Shown here: positions 44,094-52,533 of the stretch, in pieces | How positions within the stretch are numbered: position 1 is the stretch's first letter | How the letters are laid out: every line of letters begins with the position of its first letter | From: Desulfosalsimonas propionicica | GTDB taxonomy: Bacteria; Desulfobacterota; Desulfobacteria; Desulfobacterales; Desulfosalsimonadaceae | Direction of reading: 5' to 3' | Length of the DNA stretch: 64,000 nt | Assembly: GCF_013761005.1 (NCBI RefSeq) | Contig: NZ_JACDUS010000013.1 | Span: 38,978 to 102,977, forward strand | Position numbers and translations under genes: made by a program | The notes under the pieces: model-generated | The model's input: the letters and a program-made list of their open reading frames with translations, nothing else | Told to the model about the DNA's origin: nothing | Databases searched by the model: none

Positions 44094-45707
44094 ATGTTTA
44101 AGATGTTTCAGCCTGAATTTACCTGGTTAAAATATGCATCCCCGGGCCGATGTCAACCCTTGAAATCCGGCCGGAGACCGTTTGTAGCCACCCTGGGTGC
44201 AGCCGTTCTGGTGCTGGCCGTGATTTATGTGACCGGTTGGTACAGCTACCTGTTGTTTCACAGTGTGGTGGAAACCTTTGCCATCCTGGTGTCTTTTTCC
44301 ATTTTCCTGTTTGCCTGGAATACTCTGCCGTTTTCCCGTCAGCGCTACCTGGTTGTACTGGGCATTGCCTATTTGTTTGTGGGCGGCCTGGACATGCTCC
44401 ACATGCTGTCTTACAAGGGCATGGGCGTGATTGCCGTTGAAGGGTCCGATTATGCCACCCAGACCTGGATTGCGGCCCGTTACATGGAAAGCATATCTCT
44501 TCTGGTGCTCCCGTTTTTGTTTCATCGCAAGGCAGATTACCGGGTGGCGTTTGCCGTTTACGGCGGGATTTCCCTGCTCCTGTTTTTAACTATTTTTGTT
44601 TTTCCTGTTTTTCCAAAATGTTATATTGAAGGGACCGGACTGACCCCTTTTAAGGTCATTAGTGAATACATCATATGCGGGATTCTTATTGCAGCTGCTG
44701 GGGCGCTTTATCGCCGGCGCAAGGATGTGGATCCGGTAATGTTTGGATTTCTGATGGCGGCCCTGGCCGTGACCGTGGCCTCTGAGCTCGCCTTTACCCA
44801 ATATGTCAGCGTCTACGGGCCGGCCAATCAGATCGGGCATATGTTAAAGCTCATATCCTCTTATCTGATTTATCGCGGAATCGTGGCAAGGGGTCTGCTG
44901 TCGCCCTATCAAAGCATGTTCCGGGAACTCGCCCGGAGCCAGAAGGAGCTTGAGCGTTATTCCCGCGCCCTTGAAACCCGTGTCGCAGAGCGCACCCGGG
45001 AACTGGAGGAAAGCAACCGGGAACTGCGTTATCTGTCCGGGCAGCTGGTCCATGCAGAGGAAAAAGAGCGCAGGCGCATTGCCCGGGATCTGCATGACAG
45101 CATCGGCCAGACCCTGAGCGCCATTAAGCTGACCGTGGAAAATGCTGCAGATACCCTTGGTCAGCGCGTGGATCGGCGTTATCTCAAGGAACTTGAAACG
45201 CTGATGCCCATGGCCAGAACCGCAATTGACGAAGTGCGGCGGATTATCATGGATCTGCGGCCGCCGGTGCTGGAAAAGGGGATTTTGCATACCATCGGCG
45301 TGGTGTGCCGGGACTTTGAACGTCTGCATCCGGATATCCGCATTCAAACCGATTTGTCCGTGGCCGAAGACCAGGTGCCCGAGGAGGTAAAGGTCCCCGT
45401 ATTCCGATTGCTCCAGGAGGCGTTGCACAATATTGACAAACACAGCAATGCCAGCAGCGTAAATGTGATTTTTTGCCTGGAAGCCGATCGTCTCAGGTTT
45501 GAAGTGGCGGACGACGGCAAGGGTTTTGATCCGCAGGCAGCCGAATCCGGCTATGGTCAAAGCGGCTTTGGTTTGAAGGGCATGCGGGAGCGCGCCGAAC
45601 TCAGCGGTGCCGGTTTCCAGATCCAAAGCCGGCCTGGCGGCGGCACCCGGGTGCAGGTTGACTGGTCGGCTGCCCCGGGCCCGGAGGCTGCGGCAGCCGG
45701 GCAGTGA
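44094..45707 (+). CDS. MASE3-type sensor histidine kinase (HisKA_3/NarX-like)
   Basis: 537 residues. Seven or eight membrane helices cover residues 30-270 (a MASE3-like sensor with ETFAILVSFSIF, GGLDMLHMLSYKGM). A coiled coil follows, then LVHAEEKERRRIARDLHDSIGQTLSAIKL with the phospho-acceptor H334, and an HATPase region with LLQEALHNIDKHSNAS (N box), VADDGKGFD (G1) and GFGLKGMRERAE (G2). This is the NarX/DegS class, which normally pairs with a LuxR-type response regulator; none is adjacent, so it is an orphan here. The membrane-sensed signal is unknown. Confidence 0.92.
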   Translation: MFKMFQPEFTWLKYASPGRCQPLKSGRRPFVATLGAAVLVLAVIYVTGWYSYLLFHSVVETFAILVSFSIFLFAWNTLPFSRQRYLVVLGIAYLFVGGLDMLHMLSYKGMGVIAVEGSDYATQTWIAARYMESISLLVLPFLFHRKADYRVAFAVYGGISLLLFLTIFVFPVFPKCYIEGTGLTPFKVISEYIICGILIAAAGALYRRRKDVDPVMFGFLMAALAVTVASELAFTQYVSVYGPANQIGHMLKLISSYLIYRGIVARGLLSPYQSMFRELARSQKELERYSRALETRVAERTRELEESNRELRYLSGQLVHAEEKERRRIARDLHDSIGQTLSAIKLTVENAADTLGQRVDRRYLKELETLMPMARTAIDEVRRIIMDLRPPVLEKGILHTIGVVCRDFERLHPDIRIQTDLSVAEDQVPEEVKVPVFRLLQEALHNIDKHSNASSVNVIFCLEADRLRFEVADDGKGFDPQAAESGYGQSGFGLKGMRERAELSGAGFQIQSRPGGGTRVQVDWSAAPGPEAAAAGQ

Positions 45708-45838
45708 GTTTGCTGTTTACTTTTTTGATATTACTTAACACTTAATCACTTAACCACTTGGCTCTGCCTGCAAAAAACACTTTTTACAGGCGCATCAACC
45801 ATTTATTTCACGATAACATAAGAGGAGAAGTTGCGAAT

Positions 45839-46345
45839 ATGAATGTTTTGCTTGAAACCAGCATGGGGGATATTGAAATTGCCCTGGACGCGGAAAACGC
45901 CCCGAAAACCGTGGAAAATTTTCTGGGCTATGTCAAAGACGGCCACTATGACCAGACCCTGTTTCACCGGGTGATTAACGGGTTTATGATCCAGGGCGGG
46001 GGCATGGATGTGGACATGAATGAAAAGTCCACCCGGGCCCCGATTGGCAGCGAGGCGGACAATGGATTGAAAAACGAGGCCTATACCTTGGCCATGGCCC
46101 GTACATCAGATCCCCACAGTGCAACGGCCCAGTTTTTTATCAATGTAAAGAATAACACATTTCTCAATCACACAGCCAAAACCCCGCAGGGATGGGGATA
46201 TACCGTATTCGGCAAGGTAGTCAAAGGCCATCCGGTGGTCAACAAGATCAAGGCTGTGAAAACCGGATCAAAAGGGATGCATGCAGACGTGCCGGTTGAG
46301 CCGGTGATCATCCGCAGCGCAACGGTTGTGTCAGAAGCCTCCTGA
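45839..46345 (+). CDS. peptidyl-prolyl cis-trans isomerase, cyclophilin type
   Basis: 168 residues, cytoplasmic cyclophilin (PpiB size). It speeds proline isomerisation in folding proteins. Visible are [14 protein letters not shown] (active-site R and F), [19 protein letters not shown] (the M.R...P.SA..QFFI block) and [18 protein letters not shown]. The start ATG 45839 is 8 nt after GAGGAGAAG; an earlier in-frame ATG would add 27 unconserved residues. No operon partner is evident. Confidence 0.95.
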   Translation: MNVLLETSMGDIEIALDAENAPKTVENFLGYVKDGHYDQTLFHRVINGFMIQGGGMDVDMNEKSTRAPIGSEADNGLKNEAYTLAMARTSDPHSATAQFFINVKNNTFLNHTAKTPQGWGYTVFGKVVKGHPVVNKIKAVKTGSKGMHADVPVEPVIIRSATVVSEAS

Positions 46346-46364
46346 AAGATTTGCTGCAAACCGC

Positions 46365-46982
46365 TTACCACTCGATTTTTACAGCTATCACTGAAATGCC
46401 GAGGGCTGCGGCGGATGCCCCGCCAATTCCGCCGTGGCCTGAATCATTGTCGGCTTCGGCAATCACCAGGGTCGCCACCAGGGCGGCTGTTCCCAGGATT
46501 CCGAAAACCGCATGGGTGTCATGGGTGGAAATGCCTTCCGAGAGGTTGATGACATTGCCGTAGCCGGCAAAGCCGGTTGCGCACGTGGCCCCGGCAAGCC
46601 AGGCAGCCCCGTAGGATGCCGCCCTGTGTATTTCATGGGATGAATTGGACACGGCTGCAAGGGCGGTAAGGGCCAGGGTGCTGTATCCCAGGTATTTATG
46701 GGCGGTCATTGTGCGAAATGATGCCCGGTCCGGGGAAGGCCGGTGTTCGGTGAGCAACCGGGTATTGTTTCCGCCGAAGGTGTTTTGTGCAAAAACAGGC
46801 GCGGGACCGATTTTTTCAAAAAATTGCGCATCCGGGTAAAGCCGGGGGGAATTGTCCGGGCCGGCAGGTGTCTGCGCCCGCACCGGCCCGGGCAACCCAC
46901 AAAGGGTCAAAATACAGAGCGTCAATAGCAGCAGCCATGCTGTAAAAAACAGTTGCGCGGTGCGCGTCCTTGTTTTGTTCAT
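46365..46982 (-). CDS. exported or membrane protein with four C-terminal helices, unknown function
   Basis: 205 residues. A signal-like helix is at 12-36 (LFFTAWLLLLTLCILTLC, ending VRAQTP). After about 50 polar residues come four short helices from about 95 on, with His residues near the ends (TAHKYLGYSTLAL, NSSHEIHRAASYG, STHDTHAVFGILGT). The pattern is loosely like b-type haem membrane proteins such as cytochrome b561, but that is only a resemblance. The last helix contains GGASAAALGISVIAVKIEW. Convergent with the cyclophilin gene. Confidence 0.65.
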   Translation of the reverse strand: MNKTRTRTAQLFFTAWLLLLTLCILTLCGLPGPVRAQTPAGPDNSPRLYPDAQFFEKIGPAPVFAQNTFGGNNTRLLTEHRPSPDRASFRTMTAHKYLGYSTLALTALAAVSNSSHEIHRAASYGAAWLAGATCATGFAGYGNVINLSEGISTHDTHAVFGILGTAALVATLVIAEADNDSGHGGIGGASAAALGISVIAVKIEW

Positions 46983-47006
46983 GACATGGCCCTTTTCCCT
47001 GTATTT

Positions 47007-48332
47007 TTATTCCACCCGAAAAAAGCTTTCCTCAAATTCAGGCCGGTCCTGGTATCTGGCCATAAAGAAGCCGGGCAGGGATTCGGCCTGGGCAAACAGG
47101 TTGGGGTCTGCCTCAATACCGGCTTCATGCAGGGCCTCGACCACTTTTTTCGGCTCAGGCGGGCATCCCTTGACCGCGATCATTTTCTGGATGTCCGGGT
47201 GATCCTTGTTTTTCTTATACATGCACTGGCCCAGCAGGATCGTGGCCTTCATGCCCGGGGAGGGTTCCATGGCCTTGCCGGTGAGCACCTCCACGTTGTC
47301 CCAGGGCTCGCCTTTCCAGGCATAGCGGATGGCCGTGAGCACCAGGCCGTTTAAAGCCGTGCAATAGGTGCACATGGTGTCGTCGAATTTCCGGTAAAAC
47401 AGGCCGTCAAGCCCCTGTTTTGCCAGAGGCACCGGGATTTCCCGGGAGCTTTCACTGCAATAGTCAAAATCATACTCGTGATAAACGGCCGCATCTTCGA
47501 TTTTTTCCCCGATGATTTCCACGTCCGACAAATCCGCGGGCCGGCCGCGGTTGGCAGCCGCATGTTTCAGATACGGCACCTGCGCGGGATCATGGCCCAG
47601 CAGGCGGGTGCCGGTTAAATCTGCTGATAACACATCGGCGGACGCCGCCAGCAGGTTGGTTCTGTGCATTTTGCCGTCAAAACCCGGGCCCCGCTCCACG
47701 GTGTAAATGCCGTCGATAACAGTGAGCATGGGCGGCATTTTGTCTGCCAGCCGGGCAATGTGGAAATGCAGGTCTTTTTCCGGATCTGCATTGTGGCATT
47801 TTTTCCGTGAGGCAATGTCAATGGTGCCCTTGAGATTCTTGATGCCCAAACTGACCATGGTCTGATTATGGGTTTTTAAGGGCGGAATGTCCACCACAAA
47901 ATCGCTGTTGAGAATATCAGTGTTAAATTTCAGCTCAATGCCGTCGCCCAGGTCCACTTTTTCAAAAGGGCGGTCCATGACATTGACGGTTTTGACCCCG
48001 TATTTTTCCGTGAGTTTCTTGTATCCCAGGGTTTCAAAGGCATGGGCCGGTGTCTGCTTGTCCTTGGGGTCGGCCACAATGCCTTCGCCGATGGTAATAT
48101 CGGTGATGCCGTGCTCGGCAAGCACGCGGACCACATCCTCAATGACCCGGGATGTGGTGATCACCCCCCATTTGGGAAAATCGCAGACCTTGGTCCAGAA
48201 CACGATATTGGGTTTGATAAAAACCTTTGCCCCGGAAGGCAGATGGTCCAGGCCGCCGCACATGTCAATGACGGTTTTGACCGATTCATAGGGTTTTTCA
48301 TATTTGACAATGGATACGCGGTGTTTTTTCAT
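47007..48332 (-). CDS. DUF362 family protein
   Basis: 441 residues from ATG 48332, 8 nt after AAGGTG; a GTG four codons earlier is possible. DUF362 features are IKPNIVFWTKVCDFPKWGVIT, IGEGIVADP, DIPPLKTHNQTMVSLGIKNLKG and IDGIYTVERGPGF. Cysteines at MCTYCTALNG (about 324-327) and in LLGQCMYK and VKGCPPEPKK may bind a metal or Fe-S centre. Its activity is not established. It is the last gene of a unit with a 3-hydroxyacyl-CoA dehydrogenase, a molybdopterin oxidoreductase and a TetR regulator. Confidence 0.87.
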   Translation of the reverse strand: MKKHRVSIVKYEKPYESVKTVIDMCGGLDHLPSGAKVFIKPNIVFWTKVCDFPKWGVITTSRVIEDVVRVLAEHGITDITIGEGIVADPKDKQTPAHAFETLGYKKLTEKYGVKTVNVMDRPFEKVDLGDGIELKFNTDILNSDFVVDIPPLKTHNQTMVSLGIKNLKGTIDIASRKKCHNADPEKDLHFHIARLADKMPPMLTVIDGIYTVERGPGFDGKMHRTNLLAASADVLSADLTGTRLLGHDPAQVPYLKHAAANRGRPADLSDVEIIGEKIEDAAVYHEYDFDYCSESSREIPVPLAKQGLDGLFYRKFDDTMCTYCTALNGLVLTAIRYAWKGEPWDNVEVLTGKAMEPSPGMKATILLGQCMYKKNKDHPDIQKMIAVKGCPPEPKKVVEALHEAGIEADPNLFAQAESLPGFFMARYQDRPEFEESFFRVE

Positions 48333-48350
48333 TTTTTGCTGCACCTTTGG

Positions 48351-49283
48351 TTATTCGTTTTTTCCCTGGATAAAACCGGGTTTGGAAAAGGCGGGTTTGG
48401 GATAAGTATAAAAGCCTGTTCCGGTTTTGGCTCCCAGTCGGCCGGCGTTTACGTAGGGTCTTAAAAATTCGGCGTTTTTTATATCCTGGGGATCGCCGTC
48501 GGCTTTTGCCCAGTAATCGGTAACCTTCCATACCGTATCAATGCCAATGGAATCCATCATGCCAAAGGGCCCGATCTCCATTCCCATCACGCCCATCCAG
48601 GCGCGATCCACGTCCTTGGGATCGGCCACTTCATTGGCCGCCAGGCTCTGGGCGCTTTTGAGCAGTTCCATTAACATGGCATTAAACACATACCCGTTGT
48701 TCTCTTTTTTCAACACAATAGGGATGGTGCCGATTTTTCGCGCAAAGGCCTCGATAACAGATACGATCTCTTTGGATGTGTCCGGATGGGGCATGACATC
48801 GACAATGTTGTTGTAGCGGATGTCATGGAAGTGAAATGCCGCAAACCGGTCGGGCCGGCCCGTGGCTTGGGCAACCATGGAGGGCAGAAGCGATGAGGTG
48901 TTGGTGGTAAATATTGTTTGTTCCGGGCAGATTTCATTGAACCGGGCAAACACTTTGGCTTTGAGGTCGGGGTCCTCGGGTACGGATTCACTGATCAGAT
49001 CGGCTTGTTTGCCGGCTTTTTCAGCATCGGGTTCCGGGCGGATCCGGCCTAAGGCCGCATCGGCTTGATCCTGGCTCAGCCGCTGGGTTTTGACAAAGAT
49101 CCGGGCCAGCTTGCCCATGCGGTCTAAGGCAGTATCCATCATTTCCTGGCTGATGTCATGCAGGATCACGTCATATCCATGGGCAGCGCACTGAAATCCG
49201 ATTTGCTGGCCCATGGTGCCCGAACCGATAATTAAAACGGTTTTGATGTCTTCTGGTTTCAATAAGATCTCCCTGGTTTTCAT
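48351..49283 (-). CDS. 3-hydroxyacyl-CoA dehydrogenase
   Basis: 310 residues, the size of 3-hydroxybutyryl-CoA dehydrogenase. The NAD site is VLIIGSGTMGQQIGFQCAAHGYDV, then the TTNTSSLLPSMVA block, FHFHDIRYNNIVDVMPHPDTS containing the catalytic His region, and the C-terminal domain PKDVDRAWMGVMGMEIGPFGMMDSIGIDTVW. It oxidises 3-hydroxyacyl-CoA with NAD+. The genes on both sides are same-strand and close (18 and 39 bp), suggesting one catabolic operon. Confidence 0.92.
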   Translation of the reverse strand: MKTREILLKPEDIKTVLIIGSGTMGQQIGFQCAAHGYDVILHDISQEMMDTALDRMGKLARIFVKTQRLSQDQADAALGRIRPEPDAEKAGKQADLISESVPEDPDLKAKVFARFNEICPEQTIFTTNTSSLLPSMVAQATGRPDRFAAFHFHDIRYNNIVDVMPHPDTSKEIVSVIEAFARKIGTIPIVLKKENNGYVFNAMLMELLKSAQSLAANEVADPKDVDRAWMGVMGMEIGPFGMMDSIGIDTVWKVTDYWAKADGDPQDIKNAEFLRPYVNAGRLGAKTGTGFYTYPKPAFSKPGFIQGKNE

Positions 49284-49322
49284 GTTGCCGGCGATCAGGG
49301 CCGGGTTGCGCCTTTAAGCGTT

Positions 49323-51422
49323 TTATTGTTTTTCATTGTTTTTCGCCATTTTCTCCACCCGGCACATCAGGGCTTTGATGGGTACGGATCCGGTGACCGG
49401 GCAAAGGGGCTCGTCGCTGGTGAGCATGTTGATATTGATGCGCTTCCATCCGTCTTTGACCCCGTACCAGAACCCGTGGTGGGAATGGACCACCCGCGGG
49501 TCCATGTCCTCAAAGTACCGGGCCCGGATTTCCACCTGTCCCCGGGGTGATATCAGATATACCCATTCCCCGTCCCCGATGTCAAGGCCGCGGGCGGTAT
49601 CCGGATGGATCTGCAGTTCCGGGTCCGGGGCGCGTTTTTTCAAAGAGGCGATGTTTCTGTGGGAGGAATGGTAATACACCAGCAGGCGGCCGCCTGTGGT
49701 CAGCACCAGGGGAAAGTCACCGGCCAGATCCGGGCGGGAGGCCGGGCTTTCATCCGGTTCCCGGAACACCGGAAGCGGGGAGATGCCCAGGTCCTTTAGA
49801 AAATCTGCGCTAAGGGCCACCTTGCCCGTGAGGGTGCGGAATTTCCCCTTTCTTTCATAGCTTTTGTACTCAAAGCCGTCAAAATGCCACAGTTTTTCCT
49901 TAAACTCCCGGTATGTGGTGCCCATGGGCGCCAGCCGGTAGTCGAGGATCTGCTCGATGTTCTGGAAAAAATCAGTCATGCCGAGTTTGCCCGCCAGGTC
50001 AATGAGCATCTGCTTTTCATCCCGGCATTCAGGGATCGGCTCCATGGCCTTGGGCTGTGCAAACACATGGCTTTTCATTAAAAGATCTTCCACATCATCG
50101 CGCTCGGCCCAGTGGGCCGGCGGCAGGATCACGTCTGCCAGGGCCGTGGTGGGGGTGTGGAAATAATCCACGGCAAACAGAAAATCGAGTTTTTCATAAA
50201 CCTGCCGCACGCGTTGAGAGTTGGGATAGGCGCACACCGAATTGTTGGCAAACAGGCCCACCACCTTCACCGGATAAGGGTTGCCCTCTTCAATAGCCGG
50301 CCACACGGCCTGGGGCGGGGAGGGAATCGGGATGAAGTTCATTAAGGGAAACCGGTCTGTGCCCAGCTTCTTGCGTGCCTGCTCCTTTGGCAGATTAACA
50401 AACGGGTCATGGTCTGCGCCGTAGCAGGCCCGCTTGTGGGTGGGCGGCGGACACCGCAGGTTGCCGCCGGCCACTTCCAGGTTGCCGGTGATGGCCGCTA
50501 AAATGGTCAAAGAGCGGGTGAGGTCAAACGCATCATTGGCCTGGCATACCCCTCCCATGCCCGGGCCCAGGGAGGCCGGCGCGTTTTGGGCATAGGCCGC
50601 TGCCGCATCCCGGATTTTTCCGGCATCCACCCAGGTGATCGCTGCGGTTTTTTCCGGGGTGAAATCCGCCACGTGCGCGCGCAGGGCCTCGAAACCGTCT
50701 GTCCAGTTTTCCACAAAATCCTTGTCATAAAGCTGGTTTTCAATGATGACCTGCATGAAACACAAAGCCAGGGCCACATCCGTTCCAGGGCGGATTTGCA
50801 GCCAGTGGTCGGCCTTTTTGGCCAGTCGGGTGCCGCGCGGGTCCACCACGATCAGTTTGGCCCCTTTTTTCAGGCCGTCGCGGATGTCATTCATGTAGAG
50901 CCCGGGCCAGGAGTTCTCCGGGTTATGGGCCCACAGCATCATGCACCGGCTGTTGGTATAATCCGGGTCTGTGAGGCCGAAGCCGCATGTGGCCGAACTG
51001 CCCATGACAATGGGGCCGCCGCTCATGTTCGAGGGGGCCATGAAATTCGGGGACCCGAACTGCGTCAGAAACCGGTTGAGGTACGGGGCCATGCCCCGGG
51101 TGGTGCCCGAGCCGAACACTACGGACTCGGCGCCGAACTGCTCCTTTGCGCTGCTCATTTTGTCGGCGATAATCGACAGGGCATTGTCCCAGGAGGTCTC
51201 GGCGAATCCGCCGTTGTTTTTCACCAGGGGCCGGGTGATGCGTTCTTTGTGATATACGATTTCCGGGGCGGCTGCGCCCTTGGGGCAGATGTAGCCCCGG
51301 CTGATGGGATGGTCCTTGTCGCCCTTGACACCGGTGAGCCGGCCGTCTTCAATGCTCAGCACCACTCCGCAGCGGGAATGGCATTCAAAGCAGATGGTTT
51401 TTACGCTCTGTGCAGCTGCCAT
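49323..51422 (-). CDS. molybdopterin oxidoreductase with N-terminal [4Fe-4S] cluster
   Basis: 699 residues, a single-subunit DMSO-reductase superfamily protein without a twin-arginine signal, hence cytoplasmic. The [4Fe-4S] motif is C11-x2-C14-x3-C18...C47 (CFECHSRC, YICPKG). The cofactor-binding blocks are FGSGTTRG, LWAHNPENSWPG, VVDPRGTRLAKKADHWLQIRPGTD and a C-terminal LVLTTGGRLLVYYHSSHR. The usual N-x-C metal-ligand position reads N132-M-S134-G-G-P, so a Ser ligand or an unusual site is possible. Homologs include acetylene hydratase-like and anaerobic dehydrogenase types. Reaction unknown; with the hydroxyacyl-CoA dehydrogenase it may act on a carbon substrate. Confidence 0.88.
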   Translation of the reverse strand: MAAAQSVKTICFECHSRCGVVLSIEDGRLTGVKGDKDHPISRGYICPKGAAAPEIVYHKERITRPLVKNNGGFAETSWDNALSIIADKMSSAKEQFGAESVVFGSGTTRGMAPYLNRFLTQFGSPNFMAPSNMSGGPIVMGSSATCGFGLTDPDYTNSRCMMLWAHNPENSWPGLYMNDIRDGLKKGAKLIVVDPRGTRLAKKADHWLQIRPGTDVALALCFMQVIIENQLYDKDFVENWTDGFEALRAHVADFTPEKTAAITWVDAGKIRDAAAAYAQNAPASLGPGMGGVCQANDAFDLTRSLTILAAITGNLEVAGGNLRCPPPTHKRACYGADHDPFVNLPKEQARKKLGTDRFPLMNFIPIPSPPQAVWPAIEEGNPYPVKVVGLFANNSVCAYPNSQRVRQVYEKLDFLFAVDYFHTPTTALADVILPPAHWAERDDVEDLLMKSHVFAQPKAMEPIPECRDEKQMLIDLAGKLGMTDFFQNIEQILDYRLAPMGTTYREFKEKLWHFDGFEYKSYERKGKFRTLTGKVALSADFLKDLGISPLPVFREPDESPASRPDLAGDFPLVLTTGGRLLVYYHSSHRNIASLKKRAPDPELQIHPDTARGLDIGDGEWVYLISPRGQVEIRARYFEDMDPRVVHSHHGFWYGVKDGWKRININMLTSDEPLCPVTGSVPIKALMCRVEKMAKNNEKQ

Positions 51423-51486
51423 GGATTTGCTCCTTGTCTGTGAAAATGGATCAAAATGCCCGCAGACGGGCCAAGATTGCCCAGGG

Positions 51487-52107
51487 TTATTTCATTTTAA
51501 GCATCATTTTGGTGGCTTCCTTCATGTCGTGGTTGTACTGCTTCACCCGGTTGTGGTGGACAAAAAAGTGACGGAAATGCCTGGCGCCTTCAACCAGGGT
51601 GATCACCCGGTTGGCCGCGCGCACCGAATCCTGGGCTTCGATTGCCCCGGCATCGCAGGCCCTTTGGATTTCCTTTGCCAGAAAATGTTGAAATGATGCG
51701 TAGAGCCCCTGGATTTTTTCGTGAATGCGTGGGTTTCTGAAGCTGACCGCGATCATGGAAAAGGAACTGGCAATATGGATTTTTTCATAATACTGGCGGC
51801 TCCAGATAATTTCGATGAGTTTTTCCAGGCGGGCGGCAGGCTCCAGGCCGCCCAGCCGGATTGTTTGAAAAAGCCGGGCGTATTCATCAATGACATAATC
51901 CACAAGCGCCAGGGTCAGGCTTTCCTTGCTGCCAAAGTAATGGAGAATCAGGCTGGGGTGTATCCGGATGCGGGCGGCCACCTTGGCAATGGAGGCGCCT
52001 TCAAGCCCCTGTTCCAGGATGGTCTGGTAGAAGCTTTTGACGATCTCGGGCTTCCGGATTTCCGCATTCTGCCGCTGACGGCCAGTGTCCGGCTGTTTTG
52101 GAGGCAT
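51487..52107 (-). CDS. TetR-family regulator
   Basis: 206 residues from ATG 52107. The N-terminal helix-turn-helix spans about 20-65 (IVKSFYQTILEQGLEGASIAKVAARIRIHPSLILHYFGSKESL). The larger C-terminal part (about 75-206) is the ligand and dimer domain, mostly helical. It heads the unit of molybdopterin oxidoreductase, hydroxyacyl-CoA dehydrogenase and DUF362 genes. A 14-bp palindrome 125 bp upstream is a likely operator, suggesting autorepression with an acyl-CoA-like or substrate inducer (inferred). Confidence 0.92.
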   Translation of the reverse strand: MPPKQPDTGRQRQNAEIRKPEIVKSFYQTILEQGLEGASIAKVAARIRIHPSLILHYFGSKESLTLALVDYVIDEYARLFQTIRLGGLEPAARLEKLIEIIWSRQYYEKIHIASSFSMIAVSFRNPRIHEKIQGLYASFQHFLAKEIQRACDAGAIEAQDSVRAANRVITLVEGARHFRHFFVHHNRVKQYNHDMKEATKMMLKMK

Positions 52108-52169
52108 TGGCAAGTCCTGGCTATTTTGAAAGGATTTATTTTATGGGATGCAGCCCCGGAATCCGGAAT

Positions 52170-52209
52170 AAGGTTTTTCCCCCGCCCCGGAGGACGGGGG
52201 AAAAACCTT
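52170..52209. repeat. 15-bp perfect inverted repeat upstream of the TetR gene
   Basis: AAGGTTTTTCCCCCG 52170-52184 pairs with CGGGGGAAAAACCTT 52195-52209 around a 10-nt loop. It would lie in the 5' leader of the TetR operon. Confidence 0.75.
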
Positions 52210-52231
52210 TGGAGGGGGGCTTGAGAATAAT

Positions 52232-52245
52232 TAACTGAACAGTTA
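52232..52245. promoter_or_regulatory. candidate TetR operator
   Basis: TAACTG-AA-CAGTTA is a perfect 6+2+6 palindrome in an AT-rich stretch upstream of the TetR gene, of the size and type of TetR-family operators. Confidence 0.6.
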
Positions 52246-52533
52246 GTTAATTAATCATTTTTTAAGCCTTTATTCAGATTTTTGTCAAGATAAAAATGTT
52301 TCAGAAATTGATGATTTCGCAAAAAGCTTTTTACCGCGTCCGCTGTTTGTCAGGAGTGAAAAAACCAACCCCGCCCCTGGACTGCCTTGGAAGCTTTGAG
52401 GTGGCGCTGACACGTGTTGACAAACCCCTTGAGATATAATTGTCTGTTGTGTAAAATAATACGTTTCATGGGGAAATTGTTGCGCCGGCTCGGATATCAA
52501 GTCATTTATTGTCACGGCAAGGTGGTGCGGGCA

